52,590 nt of DNA from Helicobacter sp. GTDB taxonomy: Bacteria; Campylobacterota; Campylobacteria; Campylobacterales; Helicobacteraceae. The position numbers and the translations under genes are program-made. The notes beneath the pieces were generated by a model that saw only the letters and a program-made list of their open reading frames with translations, ran no database searches and had not been told where the DNA came from. Shown here piece after piece: positions 8,748-17,945 of the stretch (position 1 is the stretch's first letter; the number at the start of each line of letters is the position of its first letter). The stretch lies in the NCBI RefSeq assembly GCF_029067145.1, contig NZ_JAIEFA010000039.1:1-52590 (forward strand), given 5' to 3'.

Positions 8748-8750
8748 TCA

Positions 8751-9959
8751 ATGAAAAAAATTAAAATCTTACTAGCAATTAGGTCTTTAAATTTCGGTGG
8801 AGCAGAAAGACAATGGGTTCTTCTTGCACAAGAACTCGCGAAACATTCGGAAGTAGATTTGCGCCTTTGCACGCTTTATAGTGGCGGACGCTTAGAATAC
8901 GAGATTACAAAAATCCCTCATATTTGTTTGCACAAAAAAGGGCGCAAGGACATTGGATTTTTGTTGCGTTATCGCAAAGTCCTCAAAGATTTCCGACCTG
9001 ATTGTATTTATGCCTTTATGCCCGAAATGAATATTTTTAGCCTTATTTGTGGTGCATTTTTGGGCGCAAAAGTAGTTTTTGGATTCCGTTCAAGTGCAAT
9101 AGATTTAAACAATCTCACCCTTGCTTCTAAGCTGTATTTTTATACGCAGAAATTCTTAAGTCGTTTTGCCGACGCGATTCTTTGCAATTCCTATGACGCA
9201 CTTAGCTTTTATCAAAAAAAGGGCTACTATATGAAAAAGGCATTGGTAGTTTATAATGGAGTGGATACGAGGCGATTTCACCCTAGAGAGAGTATAAGAT
9301 TCAAAAAAGAACTTGGAATCCAAGAGGACGCATTTGTTTTTGGAATCGTCGCACGAATGGATAAAGTCAAAGATTATCCGCTTTTTGCACGCATTGCAAA
9401 GGAAATGATAGAATATTCCAAAGCACAACAAGGCGTAGAGGTTACTTTCATCACGCTTGGAAAATGCGAAGAAAGAATCTTAAAAGATTGCCTAAAGATT
9501 CTAGGGGACGCACAACGCAATGTATTGTTTTTGGGGGCAAAAAATGATGTGGAAGCCTATTATCCGCTTTTTGATTGTATCCTTTCTACTTCTTATACAG
9601 AAAGTTTTTCAAATTCTATTGCAGAGGGAATGGCGTGTGGTTGTGTGCCAATCGTCAGTGATGTGGGTGAGAGCAAAGTTATCGCGGATTTTGGGCAAGA
9701 TTCCTATACATTTCTTTTTCCTTCAAAAGATGATAAAAGTGCATTAGAATGCCTAAAATCCCTCTATGCCTTGCAGCATTCAGACAAGTTAGAATCCCTT
9801 AAAGCACAATCGCGCGCGCAAATTGTAGAAAAATTTAGCGTAGATTCTATGGTTGGCACAACTTTAAAGATTCTAACTTCTCTTGCGCAATCTGTTAGTG
9901 TAGAAATTTTAAAAGTAGAATTGCACAACAACAATGAGACGAAATCTCCAAAGGATTAA
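8751..9959 (+). CDS. Family 4 glycosyltransferase
   Basis: A 402-residue GT-B fold enzyme. The N-terminal SLNFGGAERQW loop binds the acceptor or phosphate. ILCNS and VYNGVDTRRFHP mark the hinge, and the C-terminal ESFSNSIAEGMACGCVPIVSD is the E-x7-E donor-sugar motif. It begins 3 nt after the GT2 gene and is followed by a PglJ-like gene, so it probably builds the same glycan. It does not look like PglA, and whether it replaces PglH is open. The last 20 or so residues are polar and variable. Confidence 0.88.
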   Translation: MKKIKILLAIRSLNFGGAERQWVLLAQELAKHSEVDLRLCTLYSGGRLEYEITKIPHICLHKKGRKDIGFLLRYRKVLKDFRPDCIYAFMPEMNIFSLICGAFLGAKVVFGFRSSAIDLNNLTLASKLYFYTQKFLSRFADAILCNSYDALSFYQKKGYYMKKALVVYNGVDTRRFHPRESIRFKKELGIQEDAFVFGIVARMDKVKDYPLFARIAKEMIEYSKAQQGVEVTFITLGKCEERILKDCLKILGDAQRNVLFLGAKNDVEAYYPLFDCILSTSYTESFSNSIAEGMACGCVPIVSDVGESKVIADFGQDSYTFLFPSKDDKSALECLKSLYALQHSDKLESLKAQSRAQIVEKFSVDSMVGTTLKILTSLAQSVSVEILKVELHNNNETKSPKD

Positions 9960-9968
9960 GTTACTACG

Positions 9969-11123
9969 ATGAAACTTGTGGTTTTGCTTTATTCTTTGGG
10001 AGCAGGAGGAGCGGAGCGCATTACCTCACTTTTATTGGAGAATCTGGCAAAGGAATATGCTATTACGCTCGTTTTGCTAGAGGACATTCAGCATTATCCA
10101 CTCAATGTGCAAAAAATCATTTTAGGGCAGAATCGCACCACAGAAAGCGGGCTTAAAAAACTCCTTAAACTTCCTTTGCTTGCGTTAAAATATTATCAGG
10201 TGATGAAAGATTGTGAGATTTCACTTTCTTTGATGACGCGCCCAAACTATATTAATATTCTGGCGGGAATGTTGTGTAAATTAACACGCAAAAGCCCTAA
10301 AATCTTGATTTGCGAGCGAAGCTATCCAAGCAGACAATATGGTTATTCCAATCTCGCTTCTACGATAAATCGCAAGCTGATTGCATTGCTTTACAACAAA
10401 GCAGACAAAATCAGTGCAAATTCTCCGCAGAATCTCGCGGACTTAGTAGAAAATTTTGGAATCACGCGAGACAAAATCACCTTACTTTTAAACTTCTTTG
10501 ATTTAAATAAAATCAATGCACAAAGTCGCGAGGATTCTGCATTAAAGGAACAAATTTTGGCAAGCAAGGCGCGCGGAAAATTCGCTTTTGTCAGTATTGG
10601 ACGCCTAGATGGCGGCAAAAATCATCGCTTGCTTATAGAGTGTATGCAAGATTTTAAAGACAAGGCGGATTTGTTTATTCTAGGCGAAGGAGAGAAAAGA
10701 GGCGAGTTAGAGGCGCAGATTCTAAACTTGGGTTTAGAATCTTGTGTGCATTTGCTTGGACGCACTCCAAATCCTTACGCACCTTTGAGTGTTGCGGACT
10801 GCTTCGTCTTTGCCTCCAATCACGAGGGCTTTCCTAATGTGCTTGTAGAATCCCTCGCACTTGGGATTCCACTTCTTACGACGAATTGTGCGCCCAAAGA
10901 GATTTTAGAGCCACTAGGCGAGTTTATAGATAGCCAAAAACATTGTGAAGTCTGCAAGGGAGGCATTCTTGTCCCTCTTAATGACAAAGAGGCTTTTAGC
11001 GAGGCTATGCGCTTTATTTATGCGCAACCCCATTTTTTCTCTTTAGAGATTCTCCAGTCTCAAGCGCGTAAATTTGCCATAGAATCACAACTACCGCGTT
11101 ATAAGCAATGGGTTTTTGAATAA
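9969..11123 (+). CDS. pglJ: PglJ-like N-acetylgalactosaminyltransferase (GT4)
   Basis: A 384-residue GT4 enzyme. The N-terminus LYSLGAGGAER, the segment KLPLLALKYYQV (about 65-76), and the RPNYI segment near residue 90 follow remembered Campylobacter PglJ closely. SIGRLDGGKNH and FASNHEGFPNVLVESLA are the nucleotide-sugar half. PglJ adds GalNAc to the undecaprenyl-linked disaccharide or trisaccharide on the cytosolic membrane face. The ribosome binding site is weak and distant (AAGGA 13 nt before the ATG), so translation is likely coupled to the upstream gene. The acceptor specificity in this organism is inferred. Confidence 0.78.
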   Translation: MKLVVLLYSLGAGGAERITSLLLENLAKEYAITLVLLEDIQHYPLNVQKIILGQNRTTESGLKKLLKLPLLALKYYQVMKDCEISLSLMTRPNYINILAGMLCKLTRKSPKILICERSYPSRQYGYSNLASTINRKLIALLYNKADKISANSPQNLADLVENFGITRDKITLLLNFFDLNKINAQSREDSALKEQILASKARGKFAFVSIGRLDGGKNHRLLIECMQDFKDKADLFILGEGEKRGELEAQILNLGLESCVHLLGRTPNPYAPLSVADCFVFASNHEGFPNVLVESLALGIPLLTTNCAPKEILEPLGEFIDSQKHCEVCKGGILVPLNDKEAFSEAMRFIYAQPHFFSLEILQSQARKFAIESQLPRYKQWVFE

Positions 11124-11132
11124 GGAAACACA

Positions 11133-12596
11133 ATGGAATCCTATGGATACGCTACCGAGCTAGAATATGTAGATGACTTTATTCCTGCGCTTAATCCTCT
11201 ATGGATAGATTTTTCTTTGACTTTAGCGGGGGTGGAATGTCCAAAACCGCAAGGAAAATTCCGCTATCTTGAGCTAGGATTTGGGTTGGGAAACAGCTTT
11301 ACACTTCACGCAAGTTGCAGTGAGGGAGAGTTTATGGGGAATGATTTTATTCCTGCACATTGCCAACACGCGCAAGAATTTATTACCGCTTCACAAAGTT
11401 GCGCGCAAGTATATGAAGAGGACTTTTTGGAGTTTTACAAGCGATTATTGCAAGAGAATCGTAAGTTTGATTATATTATTTTACACGGCGTTTGGAGCTG
11501 GGTGTCGCGAGAAAATCAAGAGGTTATTTTAAAAATTATTAACTATTGTTTAGATTGGGGGGGGGTCGTTTATGTAAGTTACAATGTTTTTCCGGGTTGG
11601 GAGGGGAAATATTCCTTGCGACACTTGCTAAAAATCTATGAAAGCAATGCAAGTGGCAATCAAAAAGAAAGAATCCAACAAACGATTTCTTGGGCAAAAG
11701 ATTTTTTTGCTTCCTCCTCGCTTTATGCACAGCAAAATCCTCGCATACAAGAGATTTATCAAGAATTGCAAACAAGAGAAATCAATTATTTATGCCACGA
11801 GTTTTTTAACAAAGATTGGCATTGCTTGTTTTTTAGCCAAATGGCAGAATCTATGCGCCAAATATCGTGTGAATTTAGCACAAGCGCGAAGCTAATGTGG
11901 CATTTTGACCCGCAAACCTTTAGCACACAGCAACAAGCATTATTGGCAAAGGCTGGGGATTCTATCTTACAAGAACAACTTAAAGATTATTGGATTAACG
12001 AATCCTTTAGAATGGATTGCTTTGTGCGAGGCAAAAGGAATCTGACGCAGCAGGAGCGCACAAAGCGACTTTTGCAAACTCCTTTTGTGCTGTTAAAATC
12101 TCCCTTTGGATTCCAAAATCCTCCTGAAGCACCACTAGAATTTCAAGCCCTCTGTCAAAAAATTTTAGATTTTTTTGCCAAAGATTCTTACCAACCAAAA
12201 ACTCTGCAAAGTCTTGTGCAAAACTTTGGACTTGAAATGGAGTTTTTGTTGCCTATTGTTTGTGCGATGATGACGCAAGGATTCTTACACCCCGCACAAG
12301 CATACTCATACAGAATCTCAACACAAGCAAAATCCCATAATCAAGTGCTTTTCTCGCAAAAGCCTAAAAATGTGGGGCTTTTTCTCGCCTCTGCAAGCAT
12401 TGGTGGGGGAATTTTTTTAGACGCGATAACTTGGAATTGCCTAAAAGGTTATATTCAAGGAAACTGCAACAAAGAATCGCTAGCAGAATTTGTAAGGTGC
12501 GAGATTCCAAATTTACCCAAAGAATCTTTGGAAAATTTGGTGGAACGATTCTTAAGAGAGATTCTGCTTTATCAAGTGTTGGGAATTTTGGATTAA
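11133..12596 (+). CDS. AdoMet-dependent methyltransferase with regulatory domain, G9 contingency tract
   Basis: A 487-residue protein. YLELGFGLGNS (45-55) is methyltransferase motif I and FMGNDFIP is motif II. The rest resembles the methyltransferase regulatory domain family (PF10119 type) known from bacterial protein-lysine methyltransferases. It sits in the glycan operon after pglJ, with AAGGA before the ATG. A run of nine G at 11557-11565 (Trp-Gly-Gly-Val, about residues 142-145) keeps the frame open. Eight G give a stop four codons later and ten G a stop about 26 codons later. The target, glycan or protein, cannot be read from sequence. Confidence 0.85.
   Translation: MESYGYATELEYVDDFIPALNPLWIDFSLTLAGVECPKPQGKFRYLELGFGLGNSFTLHASCSEGEFMGNDFIPAHCQHAQEFITASQSCAQVYEEDFLEFYKRLLQENRKFDYIILHGVWSWVSRENQEVILKIINYCLDWGGVVYVSYNVFPGWEGKYSLRHLLKIYESNASGNQKERIQQTISWAKDFFASSSLYAQQNPRIQEIYQELQTREINYLCHEFFNKDWHCLFFSQMAESMRQISCEFSTSAKLMWHFDPQTFSTQQQALLAKAGDSILQEQLKDYWINESFRMDCFVRGKRNLTQQERTKRLLQTPFVLLKSPFGFQNPPEAPLEFQALCQKILDFFAKDSYQPKTLQSLVQNFGLEMEFLLPIVCAMMTQGFLHPAQAYSYRISTQAKSHNQVLFSQKPKNVGLFLASASIGGGIFLDAITWNCLKGYIQGNCNKESLAEFVRCEIPNLPKESLENLVERFLREILLYQVLGILD
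11557..11565 (+). repeat. G9 tract inside coding sequence
   Basis: Nine consecutive G within the methyltransferase gene. The length is typical for slipped-strand phase variation, and the copy in this assembly is in the ON frame. Confidence 0.9.
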
Positions 12597-12628
12597 AGAG
12601 AAATGGATATGAGTTTATGGAGGAATGA

Positions 12629-13252
12629 ATGTTAAATGTTATTTTTGATATGGATGGGACATTGCTAGATAGTGAAAATGCGATTTATGAAGCCATTAAT
12701 GCAATTAGGGCGGATAGGAATCTCCCTGCACTTCCGCAAGAAACGATGCAGCGTGCAATTCATACGCCAAATCTTAATTGCGCAGAAATCTTTTATGGTA
12801 TTGAGAATTTTCCACATAAAAGCTACAAAGTTGGCTTTGAATCTTATTTTAGCAAGTATTACGAGCAAGGCGCAGTTTTGTTTGAGGGGGTGCACGAAAT
12901 GCTGCAAGCTTGCAAAAAAAGAAATTACTTTCTAGCCCTTGCTTCCAATGCTCCACAACAAGGGTTAAAGCCGATTTTACAAAGGCATAAAATAAATCAG
13001 TATTTTGATTCTATCCTCGGCACAAACGATACAATAGAATCCAAACCCAATCCGATGATGATTTATCTTATTTTGCGAAATGCTCCCTTTGCCAAGTCCG
13101 TATTTGTTGGGAATTGCCTCAAAGACGAGGGAGCAGCAAAAAATGCAAAGATTCCTTATCTGCAAGCCAAATGGGGAGCAAATGCGCTAAAAGATAATGA
13201 ATTTGCTAGTGCAGAAGAATTGCTAGAGAAATTGAAAGAATACGAGGATTGA
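12629..13252 (+). CDS. HAD-family phosphatase, phosphoglycolate phosphatase-like
   Basis: A 207-residue HAD hydrolase. FDMDGTLLDSE (5-15) holds the nucleophile and acid aspartates. LASNAP (about 109) is motif II, SKPNP (about 138) the motif III lysine, and FVGNCLKDEGAAKNAKIP motif IV. In motif IV the usual first Asp of GDxxxD is Asn, which may weaken metal binding. The substrate is unknown: phosphoglycolate or a sugar phosphate of the glycan pathway are both possible, given its place 32 nt after the methyltransferase. GGAGGA precedes the ATG by 4 nt. Confidence 0.85.
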   Translation: MLNVIFDMDGTLLDSENAIYEAINAIRADRNLPALPQETMQRAIHTPNLNCAEIFYGIENFPHKSYKVGFESYFSKYYEQGAVLFEGVHEMLQACKKRNYFLALASNAPQQGLKPILQRHKINQYFDSILGTNDTIESKPNPMMIYLILRNAPFAKSVFVGNCLKDEGAAKNAKIPYLQAKWGANALKDNEFASAEELLEKLKEYED

Positions 13253-13305
13253 AGCTTTTATCTTTTTTATGCTTTCCCCCTTGACAGACACCAAGTGTAA
13301 TGCTT

Positions 13306-13311
13306 TATAAT
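13306..13311 (+). promoter_or_regulatory. Promoter of the carrier gene
   Basis: TATAAT with TTGACA at 13281-13286, spaced 19 nt. The predicted start leaves a leader of about 25 nt. A second TATAAT at 13325-13330 is too close to the start codon. Confidence 0.45.
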
Positions 13312-13342
13312 TACAGAATCTCTTTATAATCAAGGATTGAAG

Positions 13343-14629
13343 TTGCACGCACTTATCTACAAACTCTTTAGCCTTAAAGACGGAGAATTTAAGATTCTAG
13401 CTCTTTCTTGTGGGTTTATCTTTATGCTCTTTAGCTCCTATGCGATTCTGCGCCCTATGCGCGATGCTTTAGGGCTAGAGGGAGGACAGAAGGAGCTAAA
13501 ATGGCTCTTTTTGGCGACTTTTATCGCTTGTATCCTTGCGTCCTTGCTCCTAATGTGGCTTAGCACTAAAATCAAGCGGCGATTCTACGCCGATTGCGTC
13601 TTTATCTTTTTTGCGCTCAATCTGCTGATTTTTTATGCGTTAATGCAAGTTTTTACACCCCATACTCCTGAATTTATTTGGCTTTCTCGCATATTTTATG
13701 TGTGGATTAGCGTCTTTAATCTCTTTGCTTTCTCCTCTGCGTGGAGCTTGCTTGCTGATGTATTTAGCAAGGAGGCAAGCACGAGACTTTTTGGCATTAT
13801 CTCCGCAGGAGCAAGTCTTGGGAGTATTGCAGGGGCAGCTAGCACAAGAATTTTAGTGGCAAATTTTGGTGTGGCAAATCTCGTATTTCTCTCCATCACT
13901 TTGCTTGTTGTGGGTATTGTGCTAAAGAACCTCATTTTACGCGAGTTAAAACACTTTGAAAATACGGAATCGTTGGAGAGATTCAATCAAGTGATTGGCT
14001 CAAAGAATCCTTTTATCGGCTTCAAGCTCATCATCGCTTCCAAATATCTGCTTGCACTCTGTGCCTTTATCCTTTTGCTCACAAGCGTTTCTACCTTTTT
14101 GTATATGGAACAAGCAAGAATCGTGCGTGAGATTTTCCCCACGCGTGAGGCAAGAATCGCAGCATTTGCAAACATTGACCTTATCGTGCAAATTTCAGCC
14201 CTATTTATCCAAATCTTTTTAACCGCAAAAATCGCGAAGTTTTTAGGCATTACTTACCTTTTAAGCACACTTGGCTTTGTCATTGCGCTAGGATTCATCG
14301 TCCTTAGCTTCACGCACCCCGCGTTTTTGCCTTTGGCAATCTTGATGAGTATCCGCCGCGTAGGCGAATACGCGCTTGTAAAGCCCGGACGCGAAATGCT
14401 CTTTGTGCCACTGGACGCGGATTCTAAATACAAAGTCAAAAACTTCCTTGACGCGGTTGTGTATCGTGGAGGAGATGCTCTCTCGGCTCAAGCAGAAAGT
14501 CTGCTTGCAAGCGTAGGAATTGTGTGCGTGCTTTTGTGCGGTGCTGCGATTTCTTTTGTTTGGGGCATATTGGGCGTATTTTTGGGAAAAAATTATGAAA
14601 AAAATACCAATCAGGATTCTTTGCAATAA
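13343..14629 (+). CDS. MFS-type carrier of the NTP/NDP-exchange-like family
   Basis: An inner membrane protein of about 428 residues with 11-12 hydrophobic segments. The N-terminal YAILRPMRDALGLEGG, followed by LFLATF and by VWISVFNLF...SAWSLLADVF...RLFGIISAGASLGSIAG, matches the bacterial MFS branch often annotated as NTP/NDP exchange transporters. The substrate in free-living bacteria is not known. TTG at 13343 is the preferred start because AAGGA (13332-13336) lies 6 nt before it. TTG at 13337 would abut that site. Some helices are rich in codons unlike those of the neighbours. Confidence 0.82.
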   Translation: MHALIYKLFSLKDGEFKILALSCGFIFMLFSSYAILRPMRDALGLEGGQKELKWLFLATFIACILASLLLMWLSTKIKRRFYADCVFIFFALNLLIFYALMQVFTPHTPEFIWLSRIFYVWISVFNLFAFSSAWSLLADVFSKEASTRLFGIISAGASLGSIAGAASTRILVANFGVANLVFLSITLLVVGIVLKNLILRELKHFENTESLERFNQVIGSKNPFIGFKLIIASKYLLALCAFILLLTSVSTFLYMEQARIVREIFPTREARIAAFANIDLIVQISALFIQIFLTAKIAKFLGITYLLSTLGFVIALGFIVLSFTHPAFLPLAILMSIRRVGEYALVKPGREMLFVPLDADSKYKVKNFLDAVVYRGGDALSAQAESLLASVGIVCVLLCGAAISFVWGILGVFLGKNYEKNTNQDSLQ

Positions 14630-14656
14630 ATTCACATTTGCCTCACGCTTTTATGC

Positions 14657-14662
14657 TAGAAT
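14657..14662 (+). promoter_or_regulatory. Extended -10 of the RND pump gene
   Basis: TGcTAGAAT, 47 nt upstream of the ATG, in the 80-nt gap behind the carrier gene. Confidence 0.4.
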
Positions 14663-14709
14663 GTTGCGATTAAAAGTAAAGAATTATTATGGAATCCTAA
14701 GGAAAATTG

Positions 14710-17700
14710 ATGTTTTCAAAGTTTTTTATCAACCGCCCCGCATTCTCCGCAGTAATTTCTATTATCATCGTCATTGCTGGGCTTTTATGTCTTTTTAATC
14801 TCCCCATAGAACAATACCCCAAGCTTGTCCCAACACAAGTTGTTGTGAGTGCAAACTATCCTGGAGCGAGCGCAGAAACGATTTCTACTAATGTAGCAAG
14901 TATTTTAGAAAATAGTATTAATGGCGTGGAGGATATGATTTATATTCAAACTTCCGCTACCTCAAGCGGCACAATGAACCTTAGCGTTTTTTTTAATAAT
15001 AGTGCTAACCCCGATATGGCAGTCGTAAATGTCAATAATCGTGTGCAAGCGGTTCTTAGCCAGCTCCCTAGTGAGGTGCAGAGACTTGGCGTAACCGTGC
15101 GCAAACGTTCCACTGCTGTGATTGGAATGTATCATATTTATTCGGATAATCCCAACCATTCACAGCTTGATATAGCAAATTACGCACTCTTAAATGTTGT
15201 AGATGAACTCAAACGCATTAATGGAATCGGGGATGTGGATTTATGGGGACGCTCGGATTATGCAATGCGTATATGGCTACTGCCTGATAAATTAAATTTT
15301 TTTAATCTTGCGCCTTTGGAAGTGATTGATAAAATTCAAGAGCAAAACTCTCAATTTGCTCCGGGCAAGCTAGGGGTAGAGCCTATCAAAAAGAGTGAAT
15401 TTGCTTACACTATCGTAACAAAAGGATTATTTTCTAACACAGAAGAATTTGAAAATATTATTCTTAAAGCAAATTCTGATGGTTCTGTGCTACGACTAAA
15501 AGATGTCGCAAGGGTGGAGCTTGGAGCACAAGAATACTTAACTTCCTATTTTTACAATTCTACTCCCTCCGTTCCGATTCGTATTACATTACAACCGGGT
15601 GCGAATATTCTTGATGTGGCAAACAATGTTCAAAAAACAATGGAACGATTATCGCAAAAATTTCCCGAAGGAATTAAGTATTCTAATCCCTTTCGCCCCA
15701 CAGAATTTATCGTGCAATCTATGAAAGAAGTTGTAAAAACCTTTTTTGAAGCCATTGTTCTTGTTGTCTTTATTATTTATCTTTTTTTGGGAAATTGGCG
15801 CGCAACAATTATTCCTTGCATTGCGATTCCAGTATCGCTGATTGGCACTTTTATCGGATTATATCTTTTTGGCTTTACGATTAATCTCCTTACGCTTTTT
15901 GGGTTAATTCTTGCGATTGGAATCGTGGTAGATGATGCAATTATTGTTATAGAAAATGTAGAACGCATTATGCACCAAGAGCATTTAAATGCCAAGGAAG
16001 CCACGATTCAATCTATGCAAGAAATTACTACTCCCGTCATTGCAATTGTCTTGGTTTTAAGCGCAGTCTTTATCCCTGTTGCTTTTATGGGAGGATTTAG
16101 CGGGGAAATCTACCGACAATTTGCAATCACCATTGTAATTTCTGTCGTAATTTCAGGTTGTGTTGCCCTAACCCTCACACCAAGTCTCTGCGCAATGTAT
16201 CTTAAGCCAACAAAAACAAAACCTTTTTATTTTATTACCAAATTTGACGAACTTTTTGAGAAGCTTACATTTAAATTTTCTCAACAAGTGGCAAAAGTTC
16301 TTAAAAGAGGGCTACTTTTCCTTTGTCTATTAGTTGTAATGCTCTTTGTAACTTATGACCTCTTCCAAAGAACACCGCATTCACTCGTCCCAGCAGAGGA
16401 TATGGGAATCGTCAATATTCATACGATTCTACCCGATGGAGCGGCACTCTCACGCACGACACAAGTGCAAAAAGACTTGATTGCTACTTTGGAAAAAAAT
16501 CCTCTTGTAGCCGAAATGACAACTATTGTTGGGTATAGCTTCCTCGCAGGAGGCTTCAAAAGCAGTGATGGCGTAGGATTTTATAGACTCATTGATTGGA
16601 ATGAGCGCAAAGACAAAAATAAAAGCGATAGAGCCTTTATTGCAAACATTCAAAAAGAAATGCAAAAATATCCAAATGCGCGCTTTATTGCCACGCAAGC
16701 ACCAACCATTATTGGGCTTGATTCCAGCGGTGTAAATATTTATGTGCAAAGCAAGGAGGGCGGAAGCCTAGAGGACCTCAAAAAATACACCGATTTAATG
16801 GTGCAAGAGGCTTTAAAGCGCAAAGAGATTCGCAATGCCTTTACGAGTATTGCCGTTAATACCCCTCAAGTTTCAGTATATTTGGATAGAGAAAAGGCAG
16901 CTGCGCTTAATGTCAATATTTATGATATTTTCCGCACAATGCAGGTAACTTTTGGAAGCTACTATATTAACAATTTTGAGCTTTTTAATCGCACATTCCG
17001 CGTTATTGCGCAATCTGAACAAGATTATCGGCAATCTCCAGAAGATTTAAGCAGTGTTTTTGTCAAATCTAGGGATGGCAATTTTATCCCTTTAAGCACG
17101 CTTTTAAGCTTCCAATACACAACAGGTGCAGAAATCGTCAATCGCTTTAATCTTTTTCCTGCGGCTCAATTAATCGGTTATTCCAATGAGGGCTACTCTA
17201 GCGGGGATACAATAGCGGCGATAGAGGAAATTGCCGCAGAGATTCTACCACAAGGCTACGATATTGCTTATGCTGGTTCGACCTATCAAGAAAAAGCAAG
17301 TCAATCTAGTGGCGCAACCGCTTTTATTTTTGGGCTTGTTTTTGTGTTTTTGATTCTTGTTGCACAATATGAACGTTGGTTAATGCCCTTATGCGTCCTT
17401 AGTGCTGTGCCTTTCGCGCTTTTTGGAGCGATTCTTGCAACCTTTTTGCGAGGATTAGAAAACGATATTTACTTTCAAGTTGGATTGCTCGTTCTCATTG
17501 CGCTTGCGGCAAAAAATGCGATTTTAATTGTGGAATTTGCTATGCAACTTAGAGAACACGAGGGTAAAAGCATTGTAGAAGCTGCTATTGGCGCGGCAAG
17601 ATTGCGATTCCGTCCAATTGTTATGACCTCACTTGCTTTTAGTATGGGGGTTTTACCTTTGGCGGTAAGCAGTGGAGCGGGAGCATTAAGCCGACATTCT

Positions 17701-17826
17701 ATTGCTACAGGTGTGCTTGGTGGAATGCTTGCCGCAACCTTTTTGGCGGTGTTTTTTATCCCATTATTCTATATGTATCTTGCAACTTTTAGCGAATGGA
17801 TACAGAAAAAATATAAAAGTAATTAA
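14710..17826 (+). CDS. RND efflux pump inner-membrane subunit, AcrB/CmeB type
   Basis: A proton-driven trimeric drug exporter of 1038 residues. An N-terminal helix (FFINRPAFSAVISIIIVIAG) is followed by a periplasmic porter domain and six helices around 340-550. The second porter domain is followed by six C-terminal helices (about 870-1030). GLILAIGIVVDDAIIVIENVER (about 397) carries the tandem Asp pair of the proton relay. The preferred start is the ATG at 14710 with AAGGA 6 nt before it; the codon before is an in-frame TTG. Unusually, no membrane-fusion protein or outer-membrane channel gene is adjacent, so it must borrow partners encoded elsewhere. Confidence 0.93.
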   Translation: MFSKFFINRPAFSAVISIIIVIAGLLCLFNLPIEQYPKLVPTQVVVSANYPGASAETISTNVASILENSINGVEDMIYIQTSATSSGTMNLSVFFNNSANPDMAVVNVNNRVQAVLSQLPSEVQRLGVTVRKRSTAVIGMYHIYSDNPNHSQLDIANYALLNVVDELKRINGIGDVDLWGRSDYAMRIWLLPDKLNFFNLAPLEVIDKIQEQNSQFAPGKLGVEPIKKSEFAYTIVTKGLFSNTEEFENIILKANSDGSVLRLKDVARVELGAQEYLTSYFYNSTPSVPIRITLQPGANILDVANNVQKTMERLSQKFPEGIKYSNPFRPTEFIVQSMKEVVKTFFEAIVLVVFIIYLFLGNWRATIIPCIAIPVSLIGTFIGLYLFGFTINLLTLFGLILAIGIVVDDAIIVIENVERIMHQEHLNAKEATIQSMQEITTPVIAIVLVLSAVFIPVAFMGGFSGEIYRQFAITIVISVVISGCVALTLTPSLCAMYLKPTKTKPFYFITKFDELFEKLTFKFSQQVAKVLKRGLLFLCLLVVMLFVTYDLFQRTPHSLVPAEDMGIVNIHTILPDGAALSRTTQVQKDLIATLEKNPLVAEMTTIVGYSFLAGGFKSSDGVGFYRLIDWNERKDKNKSDRAFIANIQKEMQKYPNARFIATQAPTIIGLDSSGVNIYVQSKEGGSLEDLKKYTDLMVQEALKRKEIRNAFTSIAVNTPQVSVYLDREKAAALNVNIYDIFRTMQVTFGSYYINNFELFNRTFRVIAQSEQDYRQSPEDLSSVFVKSRDGNFIPLSTLLSFQYTTGAEIVNRFNLFPAAQLIGYSNEGYSSGDTIAAIEEIAAEILPQGYDIAYAGSTYQEKASQSSGATAFIFGLVFVFLILVAQYERWLMPLCVLSAVPFALFGAILATFLRGLENDIYFQVGLLVLIALAAKNAILIVEFAMQLREHEGKSIVEAAIGAARLRFRPIVMTSLAFSMGVLPLAVSSGAGALSRHSIATGVLGGMLAATFLAVFFIPLFYMYLATFSEWIQKKYKSN

Positions 17827-17897
17827 TAAAATTAATATTTTAATCAATATTATTTATTATTTTAATTTTAACTATATGATTTTTTTATGATTTTTGC

Positions 17898-17925
17898 GTG
17901 CGGTGAGATTTTACTCAAACCGCAC
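17898..17925. other. Hairpin between RND and argG genes
   Basis: GTGCGGT and GAG pair with CTC and ACCGCAC around an ATTTTA loop, with a two-base bulge. It lies in the 119-nt convergent gap. There is no T-run after it on either strand, so it is not a textbook terminator, though it may act as one for both genes. Confidence 0.4.
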
Positions 17926-17945
17926 AAACAGGAGTTTTGCTGTGA

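Noticed and set aside
17898..17925. Intrinsic terminator for argG or the RND gene
   Set aside because: A stable hairpin, but without a T-run on either strand. Listed as a hairpin only.
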